Part shown: positions 15,879 to 22,946 of the stretch, piece by piece | Layout: every line of letters starts with the position of its first letter | How positions within the stretch are numbered: position 1 is the stretch's first letter | DNA from: Bordetella parapertussis | GTDB lineage: Bacteria > Pseudomonadota > Gammaproteobacteria > Burkholderiales > SG8-41 | Assembly (NCBI GenBank): GCA_945864585.1 | Contig: CAMBCF010000052.1 | Location: 1-34,042, forward strand | Reading direction: 5' to 3' | DNA: 34,042 nucleotides | Position numbers and translations under genes: made by a program | The notes under the pieces: generated by a model | What the model saw: only the letters and a program-made list of their open reading frames with translations | Told to the model about the DNA's origin: nothing | The model's database searches: none

Positions 15879-16249
15879 ACCTCGGAAAACACCTCCATCG
15901 CGATGTTGTGGGCGTCGAGGGACGCGGGGATGCCGCAGTAAATGGCAACCTGCAGCAGCACTTCGCGGATCTCGTCTTTGCTGCAACCATTGGTGATCGC
16001 ACCGCGCAGGTGTATGCGCAATTCGTGCGGACGGTTGGCCGCGCACATCATCGCGAGTACGAGCAGGCTGCGCATTTTGCGCGGCAGCGCGTCGCGGCCC
16101 CAGATCTCGCCATACGCATACTGGTTGATGAGCTTTTGCAGTGGTGCGCCGAACTCACCGGCGGACGTCATACGCCGCTCGACTGTATCCGCGCCGAAAA
16201 TATCTTTGCGGATGTTCATTCCGGTTTGATGCATTTCCTGATCATTCAT
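15872..16249 (-). CDS. Carboxymuconolactone decarboxylase family protein
   Basis: A 125-residue protein of the carboxymuconolactone decarboxylase/AhpD superfamily, all-helical and usually hexameric. The characteristic core is present: FGAPLQKLINQYAYGEIWGR, MRSLLVLAMMCAANRPHELR, HLRGAITNGCSKDEIREVLL and AIYCGIPASLDAH. The CxxC redox pair of AhpD is absent, so a decarboxylase or isomerase-like role is more likely than peroxidase repair. AGGAGA precedes the ATG at 16249. It lies 16 bases after the E1 beta gene and is clearly part of that unit. The protein resembles PcaC, but the rest of the protocatechuate pathway is not in the window. Confidence 0.9.
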   Translation of the reverse strand: MNDQEMHQTGMNIRKDIFGADTVERRMTSAGEFGAPLQKLINQYAYGEIWGRDALPRKMRSLLVLAMMCAANRPHELRIHLRGAITNGCSKDEIREVLLQVAIYCGIPASLDAHNIAMEVFSEVK

Positions 16250-16265
16250 ACTCGTCTTCTCCTGG

Positions 16266-17225
16266 TTACGAAGTTTTTAGAACCCGCCGGATCGCCGCGA
16301 TGATCGCGGCGCGGTCCGGTAGTGCCGCTTTTTCCAGAGTCGGGCTATACGGCACCGGCACGGACGCCGCGCACACGCGCTGTACCGCTGCCTTGAGAGC
16401 GCGGAACGTCGCCGGGTCCTCGACCACCACTGCGGCGATTTCGGAGGCTGCCGAGCAAGTGGGAGGCGCCTCGTCGACAATCACCAGACGGCCTGTTTTA
16501 CGCACCGAGGCGCGGATGGTCTCGACATCGAGCGGCACCAGCGTGCGTGGGTCAATGACCTCGACCGAAATGCCCTGAGCGGCCAGCTCGTCGGCCACCG
16601 CCAGCGCTTCCTGCACATAATAGGCAAGGCCGACGACCGTGACGTCGGTGCCGCTGCGCTTCACTTCGGCTACACCCAGCGGCACCAGGTGATCACCGTC
16701 GGGTACCGGGCCGGTGACCGTGTTCAGGCGGCTGCATTCGAATGAGACCACCGGATTATTGTCGCGGATCGCGCTCTTGAGCAGGCCTTTGGCGTCGGCC
16801 GGTGTGGCCGGCAAAATGATTTTCAGCCCGGCCACGTGCATCCACATGGAATAAGGACTCTGCGAGTGCTGGGCTGCCAGATTCATGCCGCCGCCGGTCG
16901 AACAACGGTAGGTCACCGGGAAGTCCGCTTGCCCCCCGAACATATAGCGTATTTTGCTGGCCTGGTTGACGATTTGATCCATTGCGACGAAGGAGAACGT
17001 GACCATGCGCCAGTTAACGATCGGCCGATATCCGCTCGCGGCTGCGCCCAGTCCCATGCCCGTCAGCACCGACTCGGAAATTGGCGTAAAGCGCACGCGC
17101 GCCGGCCCGAATTCCTTGAGCGGATTGCCGGTGAAGTCGGTGCCGAGTGTGATTACCCGATCGTCGCGCCGCATCTCCTCCGCGACTGCTTCATCGAGCG
17201 CTTGAGCAAAACTGATCTCCCGCAT
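16266..17225 (-). CDS. TPP-dependent 2-oxoacid/acetoin dehydrogenase E1, beta subunit
   Basis: A 319-residue E1 beta subunit, the usual length. It begins REISFAQALDEAVAEEMRRD, continues with GTDFTGNPLKEFGPARVRFT, TPISESVLTGMGLGAAASGY and the central RPIVNWRMVTFSF, and has the conserved C-terminal domain around DVTVVGLAYYVQEALAVADE and VEVIDPRTLVPLD. It forms a heterotetramer with the alpha subunit encoded 20 bases upstream, binding TPP at the interface. AAGGAG lies ahead of the ATG. No E2 acyltransferase or E3 gene occurs in the window, so the complex is either completed elsewhere or works with another acceptor. AcoB-like and PdhB-like assignments are both possible. Confidence 0.93.
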   Translation of the reverse strand: MREISFAQALDEAVAEEMRRDDRVITLGTDFTGNPLKEFGPARVRFTPISESVLTGMGLGAAASGYRPIVNWRMVTFSFVAMDQIVNQASKIRYMFGGQADFPVTYRCSTGGGMNLAAQHSQSPYSMWMHVAGLKIILPATPADAKGLLKSAIRDNNPVVSFECSRLNTVTGPVPDGDHLVPLGVAEVKRSGTDVTVVGLAYYVQEALAVADELAAQGISVEVIDPRTLVPLDVETIRASVRKTGRLVIVDEAPPTCSAASEIAAVVVEDPATFRALKAAVQRVCAASVPVPYSPTLEKAALPDRAAIIAAIRRVLKTS

Positions 17226-17245
17226 GGCAAAAACTCCTTAGTGTC

Positions 17246-18220
17246 TCAAACCGGCGCCGCGTACATGTCAACCAGAATGTCTTTGGGATCCGGAAACGGG
17301 CTCGCGTCGGCAAATGCAACCGCCTGCTGCAAATCAGCATGAACCTGCCATTGCAGTCCTCCCACATCGGATTCGCTGATCACGCGCCGCGCAATCAGGT
17401 CCGCTGCCAGACGGGCGATCGGGTCGCGTTCCTTCCACCCCGCGATCTCCTCGGCCGGCCGGGTTTCGGGCGGCGGCGCGGCGCGCATGGCATGAAAATA
17501 CCAGCGGTAGGTCTTGCACTCGAGCAGAGTCGGACCATTGCCCTGACGGGCGCGTTCAATCGCAATGCGCGCGGCTTCGCGTACCGCCAGCACATCGTTG
17601 CCATCGATGGTAAGACCCGGCATGCCGTAACTGCCGGCGCGCACCGCCACATCGGTAATCGGGTGCTGCACCGCGACCGCATTGTTGGCGGCGTACTGAT
17701 TGTTCTCGCACACAAAAACAATCGGCAGCTTCCATACTGAACTGATGTTAAGCGCTTCATGAAACTCGCCTTCGGTCACCGCGCCGTCGCCGAAGAAACA
17801 CACCGCGACATTGCCCTTGCCGTCGAGCTGGGCGGCCAGCGCAGCGCCCGTCGCCAGCGGCAGTCCGCCGCCGACAATGCCGTTGGCGCCGAGCATGCCC
17901 ACCGCGAAGTCGGCGATATGCATCGACCCGCCCTTGCCTTTGCAGTAGCCGTCGACGCGCCCGAACAGCTCGGCCATCATGCGTTTGATGTCTGCGCCTT
18001 TGGCGATGCAGTGGCCGTGCCCACGGTGCGTGCTGGTCACGCGGTCGGCGTTAGTCAGATTGGCGCATACGCCCACAGCGACCGCTTCCTGGCCGACGTA
18101 AGGATGCACCGTGCCGTAAATCTTTCCTCCCGTTCGCAGCTTGATCGCCAATTCGTCGAACTCGCGAATCAGGATCATTTTTCGCAGCATGCCGATCGGA
18201 TCAAGTGTGTTCGAAGCCAT
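17246..18220 (-). CDS. TPP-dependent 2-oxoacid/acetoin dehydrogenase E1, alpha subunit
   Basis: A 324-residue E1 alpha subunit. The TPP motif runs from GDG at 144-146 to NN at 173-174 (CFFGDGAVTEGEFHEALN, then VFVCENNQYA). The N-terminal half has KIYGTVHPYVGQEAVAVG and the active-site STHRGHGH with the conserved His. KGKGGSMHIAD is the usual loop. The ATG at 18220 has AAGGAGA just upstream; a longer frame would run into the aldolase gene. It lies 13 bases after the HpaI-type aldolase gene, which would produce pyruvate or a related 2-oxoacid from a longer hydroxyacid, a natural substrate supply for an E1. That link is inference from order. Confidence 0.94.
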   Translation of the reverse strand: MASNTLDPIGMLRKMILIREFDELAIKLRTGGKIYGTVHPYVGQEAVAVGVCANLTNADRVTSTHRGHGHCIAKGADIKRMMAELFGRVDGYCKGKGGSMHIADFAVGMLGANGIVGGGLPLATGAALAAQLDGKGNVAVCFFGDGAVTEGEFHEALNISSVWKLPIVFVCENNQYAANNAVAVQHPITDVAVRAGSYGMPGLTIDGNDVLAVREAARIAIERARQGNGPTLLECKTYRWYFHAMRAAPPPETRPAEEIAGWKERDPIARLAADLIARRVISESDVGGLQWQVHADLQQAVAFADASPFPDPKDILVDMYAAPV

Positions 18221-18233
18221 CGATCTGTCTCCT

Positions 18234-19007
18234 TTACGCGCCTGCGGATTTGCGCACAGTCTTGAGATACGCTTCCCCGGCGCTTTGCAACAGGCTTCCC
18301 ACATTGCTGTGAAAATACTGAACGCCCAGACCCAGGAACTTGGGAATGAGCGCGTCCGGGCAACTTACACCGGCCACGATACCCGCATCGCGGATGCGCT
18401 TCACGCCTTTTTCCATCACCGCCTGCACCTCGGGGTGTGCCTGCTGTCCCGGGTGGCCCATCGACTGTGACAGGTCACCCGAACCGATAAACAGCACATC
18501 CACGCCCTTGACGGTAACGATCTCGGCAATATTGTCGATGGCTTCGACTTCTTCGAGCATCAGGCAGACCAGCGTGTTCGCGTTGGCTTTCGCAAAATAT
18601 TCCTGGGTGGTCCCACCCATCCCGTACTCCGCGGGCCTGCCACGGCTGAAACTGCCGCGCTGCCCTTCAGGAAAATACTTGCAGGCCGCGACCGCGGCCT
18701 CGGCTTCCGCCCGGGTATTGACGTGTGGCACCTGCACGCCCCACGCGCCGCGATCGAGGAACGGAGCGATCACCTCCGGCCGGTTGGCCACCGGCCGCAC
18801 GATGGGTGCGATGCCGGTTAACTCGGCGGCGCGTATCAGCTCCTCGGCAGTATCCACCGTGATGGAACCATGTTCGTTATCGATGAGCACCCAGTCGAAC
18901 CCCATATAGCCCAGCATTTCCACAATGGGCGGCGATGGAAAAGTGATCATCACCCCAAATACAGGCTTGCCGTCTTGCAGTTTTTGCTTGAGCGTGTTGG
19001 TGCGCAT
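18234..19007 (-). CDS. HpcH/HpaI aldolase family protein
   Basis: A 257-residue class II aldolase of the HpaI/GarL type, which splits 4-hydroxy-2-oxo acids to pyruvate plus an aldehyde using a divalent metal. Typical blocks are KPVFGVMITFPSPPIVEMLG, FDWVLIDNEHG (residues about 38-48), PIVRPVANRPEVIAPFLDRG, GVQVPHVNTRAEAEAAV, CKYFPEGQRG and CLMLEEVEAIDN with the metal-binding Glu, then LFIGSGDLSQSMGHPGQ. The length is normal and the active-site pattern complete. AAGGAG precedes the ATG. An AT-rich element and a GGGGTCAG fragment lie in the 115 bases between it and the upstream ModA-like gene. The hydroxyacid substrate is not known. Confidence 0.93.
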   Translation of the reverse strand: MRTNTLKQKLQDGKPVFGVMITFPSPPIVEMLGYMGFDWVLIDNEHGSITVDTAEELIRAAELTGIAPIVRPVANRPEVIAPFLDRGAWGVQVPHVNTRAEAEAAVAACKYFPEGQRGSFSRGRPAEYGMGGTTQEYFAKANANTLVCLMLEEVEAIDNIAEIVTVKGVDVLFIGSGDLSQSMGHPGQQAHPEVQAVMEKGVKRIRDAGIVAGVSCPDALIPKFLGLGVQYFHSNVGSLLQSAGEAYLKTVRKSAGA

Positions 19008-19049
19008 ATCGGATACTCCTTGTTAATGGGGTCAGACTTGATTTATACA

Positions 19050-19085
19050 CATAACTACTTGTTTTTATTGACTTATTTACACATC
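19050..19085. repeat. AT-rich junction element, copy B
   Basis: Core CATAACTACTTGTTTTTA followed by CTTATTTACACATC, matching the other copies at most positions. It lies between two minus-strand genes and again points along the plus strand. Twelve bases of AATGGGGTCAGA just before it (19025-19036) equal the left-end repeat of the transposase element at 27459-27470. Confidence 0.6.
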
Positions 19086-19122
19086 AAAAAGATCGTATCG
19101 CGCACGCAGCAGCGATCCTTGC

Positions 19123-19881
19123 TTACACCGGGTCCAGCCCTTTTTCGCGCAACACCACACGCGCCGGCTCTGACCTGAGAAAATTCACAAAGTCCTGTGC
19201 TACGCCGCGTTGCGCCGATTGCGCAAATGCGCTGGCGCCATAGACGATAGCCTGCTGCAATTCCTGCGGCAAGGGATCGAGAATCTGGATGCCCGGCACC
19301 GGCAACAGCTCACTGATTTGCTGTACCGCGATGTCGGCGTCGCCCCGCGCCACCACCGCGCCGACCAGCTCGCCCGCACGCGGCACCACCCGCTTCGCCG
19401 CTATGGCCTCGGTGATGCCTAGCCGTTCCAGCACCTTGACGAAATGCATGCCGCTCGCCCCCGCGCTATACGACACTTTGCCGGCGGCGAGCAACACGCT
19501 TTTTAATTTTTCCGGTGTACTGATGTCCGGCTTCGCCACGCCCGCGCGCACCGCGAGGCCGGTGCTGGAGCGCGCGAACGCCGTGCGGCTGGCCGCCTGC
19601 AGCCTGCCTTCCTTTATCAACGGACCTGAGAACTCTTCCGGCCCAATGAACAGATCACCCTGCGTGCCATCGAGTATCTGCTTGGCTAGGCCTGAACCGC
19701 CGGCGTAGGTGATGTTGACCTTGTGCCCGCTCGCGCGCTCGAACTCCGGCACCAGTTCGATCAACGCTTCCTTCGCGGAAATCGTGCTGAATACAACGAT
19801 CTCCGCGCACTGCGCTGTGCCCAGACTCATGCCGATCATCACCACAGCCACTGCCAACGTTTCGAATCCCGAAAAATGCAT
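19123..19881 (-). CDS. ModA-like periplasmic substrate-binding protein
   Basis: A 252-residue secreted binding protein of the type II fold. A signal peptide with hydrophobic core LAVAVVMIGMSLGTAQC precedes the mature AEIVVFSTISAKEALIELVP. The blocks HKVNITYAGGSGLAKQILDG, GDLFIGPEEFSGPLIKEG and RGDADIAVQQISELLP are those of ModA-like and extracellular solute-binding proteins related to molybdate binding. The lack of associated ModB/ModC genes and the catabolic setting suggest an organic acid or another oxyanion rather than molybdate; this is inference. AGGAG precedes the ATG. It lies 40 bases after the Bug receptor gene. Confidence 0.87.
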   Translation of the reverse strand: MHFSGFETLAVAVVMIGMSLGTAQCAEIVVFSTISAKEALIELVPEFERASGHKVNITYAGGSGLAKQILDGTQGDLFIGPEEFSGPLIKEGRLQAASRTAFARSSTGLAVRAGVAKPDISTPEKLKSVLLAAGKVSYSAGASGMHFVKVLERLGITEAIAAKRVVPRAGELVGAVVARGDADIAVQQISELLPVPGIQILDPLPQELQQAIVYGASAFAQSAQRGVAQDFVNFLRSEPARVVLREKGLDPV

Positions 19882-19921
19882 GTTGATCTCCTATGCCACT
19901 CCGTCTTTACTGATGTTGGAA

Positions 19922-20902
19922 CTACTGCTTTACCAAGCCCAACTGCGTCATCACTGTTTTAAGTTCTTCATAATCCGCTTTGAGCTCGTCGCGCATGCGC
20001 GCACTGCGCAGGAACTCGTTGGTGACCAGATCCCGTTCGAGCATTTTTTTCCAGTCATCGGACTCCACCACGCGCGCGAGCACATTTTCCCAGTATTCGG
20101 TGTGGGGCGGCGGCAAACTGCGTGGACCAACAAAGGCGCGCCAGTTTGAGATCACGGCGTTGGCGCCTAGCTCTTTCCACACCGGCACGGCAGCAAACGC
20201 ACCTTCGAGGCGATGGGGTGCGGCCAGCGCCAAAAAGCGCAGCCGCCCCGCCTGCACATGCGGCAAAACGCTGGCGGCAGGCCCGACCAGCATGTCGACA
20301 TGCCCTCCAAGCGCCGCGGTGATGGCATCGGCACCGCTGCTAAACACCACGACTTTGAGTTTTTTAGCGTCACCGCCCGCCGCACGCGCCACCAGCGACA
20401 GCGCGATATGGTTGTGATTACCGACCCCGCCAGAGAGTGAAGCGCTTAACGAGGTGACATCGGCTTTCAGGCGCGCAATGATGTCCCTGCCTGATTTAAG
20501 CATCGAGTCGGGCTTGACCGCGAACGCGACGTATTCGGTGAACAACTGCGCAATCGGCGTGATGTCGGTGGGACTGATGGCACTGCGTCCCGACACGTAG
20601 TCGCCAAGAAAGGTGGACGACACGATGGCAATGTGATGGCCGTCGCCCGCGAATTGATTGAGGTACGTCAGCCCCATCACCACGCCCGCGCCGGGCTTGT
20701 GTATGACGTTCACCACGGGCTCAATCAGCTTTTGCTCCTGCGCAATTTTCAGCACCAGCCGCACCAGCCGGTCGTTGCCGCCGCCCGGCGCGTTGGGCAC
20801 CACCACTTCAATGCGCTTCGACGGCTTCCACTCGGCGGCCTGCGCCGACACGCATGCGCAAATCGCCGCCATCAAACACACTACCGTAAAACCATCCTTC
20901 AT
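19922..20902 (-). CDS. Bug/TctC-family periplasmic receptor (minus-strand copy)
   Basis: A 326-residue secreted receptor of the tripartite tricarboxylate transporter (Bug) family. GGAGG lies 5 bases ahead of the ATG at 20902, which is followed directly by a signal peptide (TVVCLMAAICACVSAQAAEW); two earlier in-frame ATGs lack this. Mature-protein marks are RIEVVVPNAPGGGNDRLVRL, NVIHKPGAGVVMGLTYLNQ and LVGPAASVLPHVQAGRLRFL. No TctA or TctB membrane partners are in the window, as is common for these receptors. It heads the minus-strand cluster, and its ligand is likely a carboxylate handled by it; that is inference. Confidence 0.9.
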   Translation of the reverse strand: MKDGFTVVCLMAAICACVSAQAAEWKPSKRIEVVVPNAPGGGNDRLVRLVLKIAQEQKLIEPVVNVIHKPGAGVVMGLTYLNQFAGDGHHIAIVSSTFLGDYVSGRSAISPTDITPIAQLFTEYVAFAVKPDSMLKSGRDIIARLKADVTSLSASLSGGVGNHNHIALSLVARAAGGDAKKLKVVVFSSGADAITAALGGHVDMLVGPAASVLPHVQAGRLRFLALAAPHRLEGAFAAVPVWKELGANAVISNWRAFVGPRSLPPPHTEYWENVLARVVESDDWKKMLERDLVTNEFLRSARMRDELKADYEELKTVMTQLGLVKQ

Positions 20903-20947
20903 GCCTGCCTCCAGAGTTTTCATGATAGCACTGTCACGCACCAAAGC

Positions 20948-20976
20948 TTGCCCGCCGGCATGCCCCCCCCTATACT
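20948..20976 (+). promoter_or_regulatory. Probable promoter with C8 tract in the spacer
   Basis: TTGCCC (20948-20953) and TATACT (20971-20976; five of six matches to the -10) are separated by 17 bases, and the spacer ends in eight consecutive C. It lies 40 bases ahead of the glyoxalase-stub ATG. Length changes in the C run would alter promoter spacing. Confidence 0.5.
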
Positions 20977-21015
20977 CAATCTGAACACAGGCACTCCCCC
21001 ACTGCGGAGAAATTC

Positions 21016-21126
21016 ATGGACAAGCAACCCTACAAGCTGCGCCATATCGCGTTGTCGGTACCCGATGTCGCGGCGGCGCAAAAGTTTTTCGAGGAACCGT
21101 TCGGCATGACACACGCCGGCAACGCG
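21016..21126 (+). pseudogene. VOC/glyoxalase-family N-terminal stub fused in frame to the Bug receptor frame
   Basis: About 37 residues beginning MDKQPYKLRHIALSVPDVAA, then AQKFFEEPFGMTHAGNA, are the first strand and helix of a VOC-fold (glyoxalase/bleomycin resistance) protein, whose full length is about 130 residues per domain pair. The ATG at 21016 has GGAGA ahead of it and a plausible promoter, so the start of the gene is intact. The frame then runs without a stop through about 19 unrelated residues into the Bug receptor start at 21184. The remainder of the VOC gene has been lost, probably by deletion. It could be translated as an N-terminal leader of the receptor, but that would bury the signal peptide. 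Confidence 0.65.
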
Positions 21127-21183
21127 CAGAAAGGTCGCGATACAAAAACGTCAAGCCGGAATAGTCATGGGGAGATACCCGCT

Positions 21184-22161
21184 ATGACCGATAAAGTTTT
21201 GTTTTCAAATAAATTTCTATTCGGAATGGCGCTGCTGCTGTGCCCGCTGCCGGTACTGGCCCAGGCCACCTATCCCAGCAAGCCTATACGCATGATTGTT
21301 ACCTTTCCGCCGGGCGGCAGCACGACCATAATTGCGCGCCTGATTGGACAGAGACTCACTGACAGCTGGGGTCAGCAGGTGGTGGTGGATAATCGCGGTG
21401 GCGGCAACACTATCATCGGCTCCGAAGCTGTGGTCAAAGCCGCGCCTGACGGTTACACCCTGTTGCATGTGACAAGCACGCATGTAATCAACCCCAGCCT
21501 GCTCAAAACGCCTTACGACGCTGTAACGGATTTTGCGCCGGTTGCAACGCTGGTTGGCACAGAAACTTTGCTGGTGGTGAATCCGCAGGTGCCCGCAAAC
21601 AACCTGCAGGAGCTTATCGCGCTGGCCAAAGCCAGGCCGGGGCAGCTTAACTACGCTTCGTCGGGCAGCGGAACGGCCAACCATCTGGCGATAGAGTTAT
21701 TCAGCATACTTGCCGGGATCAGAATGCAGCACATCCCCCACAAAGGCGCGGGGCCGGCAGTTACGGATTTGATCGGCGGGCAGGTGCAGTTGTTTACCAA
21801 CAACGCGCTGCCACTTGCACCTTTCGTGAGGAGTGGGCGGCTTCGCGCCATCGCAGTGTCTGGCGAAACGCGCCTGTTGGCCCTGCCCGATGTACCGACT
21901 TTCACCGAGTCTGGCCTGCCGGGTTTTCAGGTAAAGTCATGGCAGGGCGTAATGGCGCCGGCAAAAACATCGAAGGCCATTATCAACAAGCTGTCACTGG
22001 AATACGCTCGAATCTTGCGCACGCCGGAGCTGAGCGATACCCTGCTGAAGATGGGTGCGGATCCCCTGGTCGGCTCGGCAGAGCAATTTGCCGCACTGAT
22101 CAAGGCGGATTTGGTGAGGTATGCGAAACTCATCAAGGATGCGAAAATAAAGCTGGAGTAA
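21184..22161 (+). CDS. Bug/TctC-family periplasmic receptor (after VOC stub)
   Basis: A 325-residue secreted carboxylate receptor. A signal peptide (FGMALLLCPLPVLAQA) follows the ATG at 21184, which has GGGGAG 9 bases upstream. Mature marks are YPSKPIRMIVTFPPGGSTT, QVVVDNRGGGNTIIGSEAV, GYTLLHVTSTHVINPSL and the ligand-loop stretch YASSGSGTANHLAIELF. The reading frame extends upstream to 21016 through a glyoxalase stub without a stop, but the signal peptide argues for initiation at 21184. It is followed after 53 bases by CitE-like genes, so it may deliver the acid that those enzymes act on. No transporter membrane subunits are seen. Confidence 0.92.
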   Translation: MTDKVLFSNKFLFGMALLLCPLPVLAQATYPSKPIRMIVTFPPGGSTTIIARLIGQRLTDSWGQQVVVDNRGGGNTIIGSEAVVKAAPDGYTLLHVTSTHVINPSLLKTPYDAVTDFAPVATLVGTETLLVVNPQVPANNLQELIALAKARPGQLNYASSGSGTANHLAIELFSILAGIRMQHIPHKGAGPAVTDLIGGQVQLFTNNALPLAPFVRSGRLRAIAVSGETRLLALPDVPTFTESGLPGFQVKSWQGVMAPAKTSKAIINKLSLEYARILRTPELSDTLLKMGADPLVGSAEQFAALIKADLVRYAKLIKDAKIKLE

Positions 22162-22176
22162 TTGTTGCGCACCATA

Positions 22177-22212
22177 GAGATGCACTGAGAGATGCACTGA
22201 GAGAGGCACTAA
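22177..22212 (+). repeat. 12-bp tandem repeat, three units, just before a start codon
   Basis: The unit GAGATGCACTGA occurs at 22177-22188 and 22189-22200, and a third copy with two changes is at 22201-22212. The array ends 2 bases before the ATG at 22215 and therefore supplies the leader and any purine-rich ribosome-binding sequence (GAGAGG) for that gene. Confidence 0.85.
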
Positions 22213-22214
22213 GA

Positions 22215-22946
22215 ATGACAGATAACATGAACCACCGACGTTCCTGGATGATTGTTCCTGCGCATGATCCTGCCGCGGTGATGCGCTGCGCAGAATTCAA
22301 GCCGGACGTGGTGGTGCTAGACCTCGAGTATTCGGTGCCGCCGAAAGCCAAGGAAGCCGCGCGCTCGGGTTTGGCTGCTTTGATCAAAAAAATCGGAGAC
22401 AGCCAGGTAGAAACCTTTGTACGCATAGACCGCGACACCCGCTGGGCGGATGTCAGAGCGGCCATGCATCGCGGCATCACAGGGATTATTTTTCCCGGCC
22501 CCGATACGCCCGAGGAAGTTGCCGAACTCGGTGAACTCATCACGGCCATGGAAAAAGAGCGAGGCGTTGATCCGGGCACCACCGAATTGGTGCTGATGCT
22601 GGAATCCGCCAAGGGTTTCTGGAATGCGGCTGCCATCGCGCAAGCCAGCCCGCGCGTGACGGCACTCGGCGTGGGGCGCATTGACCTGACCATGCGCCTG
22701 GGACCGGTGCCGCAGGACGAATTCCGGCTGTATCGTTTTCTGATGACGCGCGCGCTGATTGCGGCAAGGATGCTGGGCAAACAACCGCTGGGCGCATTGT
22801 GGCGGCCCGACTCGCGCGGCGGCGTGGCAACAAAACAAGGCACAGCAAAAGCGGCCCGCGAAGCCCGGCTCATGGGCTTTTCCGGTTGTGTGTGCGCAAC
22901 GCCGGAACAGGTGGCTTCAGTTAACGAAGGATTCAGCCCAGCATGA
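22215..22946 (+). CDS. CitE-like HpcH/HpaI aldolase/citrate lyase family protein 1
   Basis: A 243-residue TIM-barrel protein of the CitE/malyl-CoA lyase family, which cleaves or forms 3-hydroxyacyl-CoA esters with a metal. Visible are SWMIVPAHDP, the strand DVVVLDLEYSVPPKAKEAAR (the family has LDLEDSV, so Asp is Tyr39 here), FVRID with Arg70, the metal ligand Glu130 in LMLESAKG, and Asp157 in GVGRIDLTMRLG. It is shorter than full CitE proteins (about 280-320), lacking the C-terminal cap segment. A tandem repeat precedes the ATG; an alternative ATG is at 22227. It overlaps the next gene by four bases (ATGA). A lyase function is likely but substrate unknown. Confidence 0.86.
   Translation: MTDNMNHRRSWMIVPAHDPAAVMRCAEFKPDVVVLDLEYSVPPKAKEAARSGLAALIKKIGDSQVETFVRIDRDTRWADVRAAMHRGITGIIFPGPDTPEEVAELGELITAMEKERGVDPGTTELVLMLESAKGFWNAAAIAQASPRVTALGVGRIDLTMRLGPVPQDEFRLYRFLMTRALIAARMLGKQPLGALWRPDSRGGVATKQGTAKAAREARLMGFSGCVCATPEQVASVNEGFSPA

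Noticed and set aside
19123-19881. Assignment as molybdate-binding ModA
   Set aside because: The fold matches but no ModB/ModC genes are next to it and the setting is catabolic, so only a ModA-like binding protein is claimed.
22177-22212. CRISPR-like short repeats
   Set aside because: Units of 12 bases with no spacers; a simple tandem repeat.
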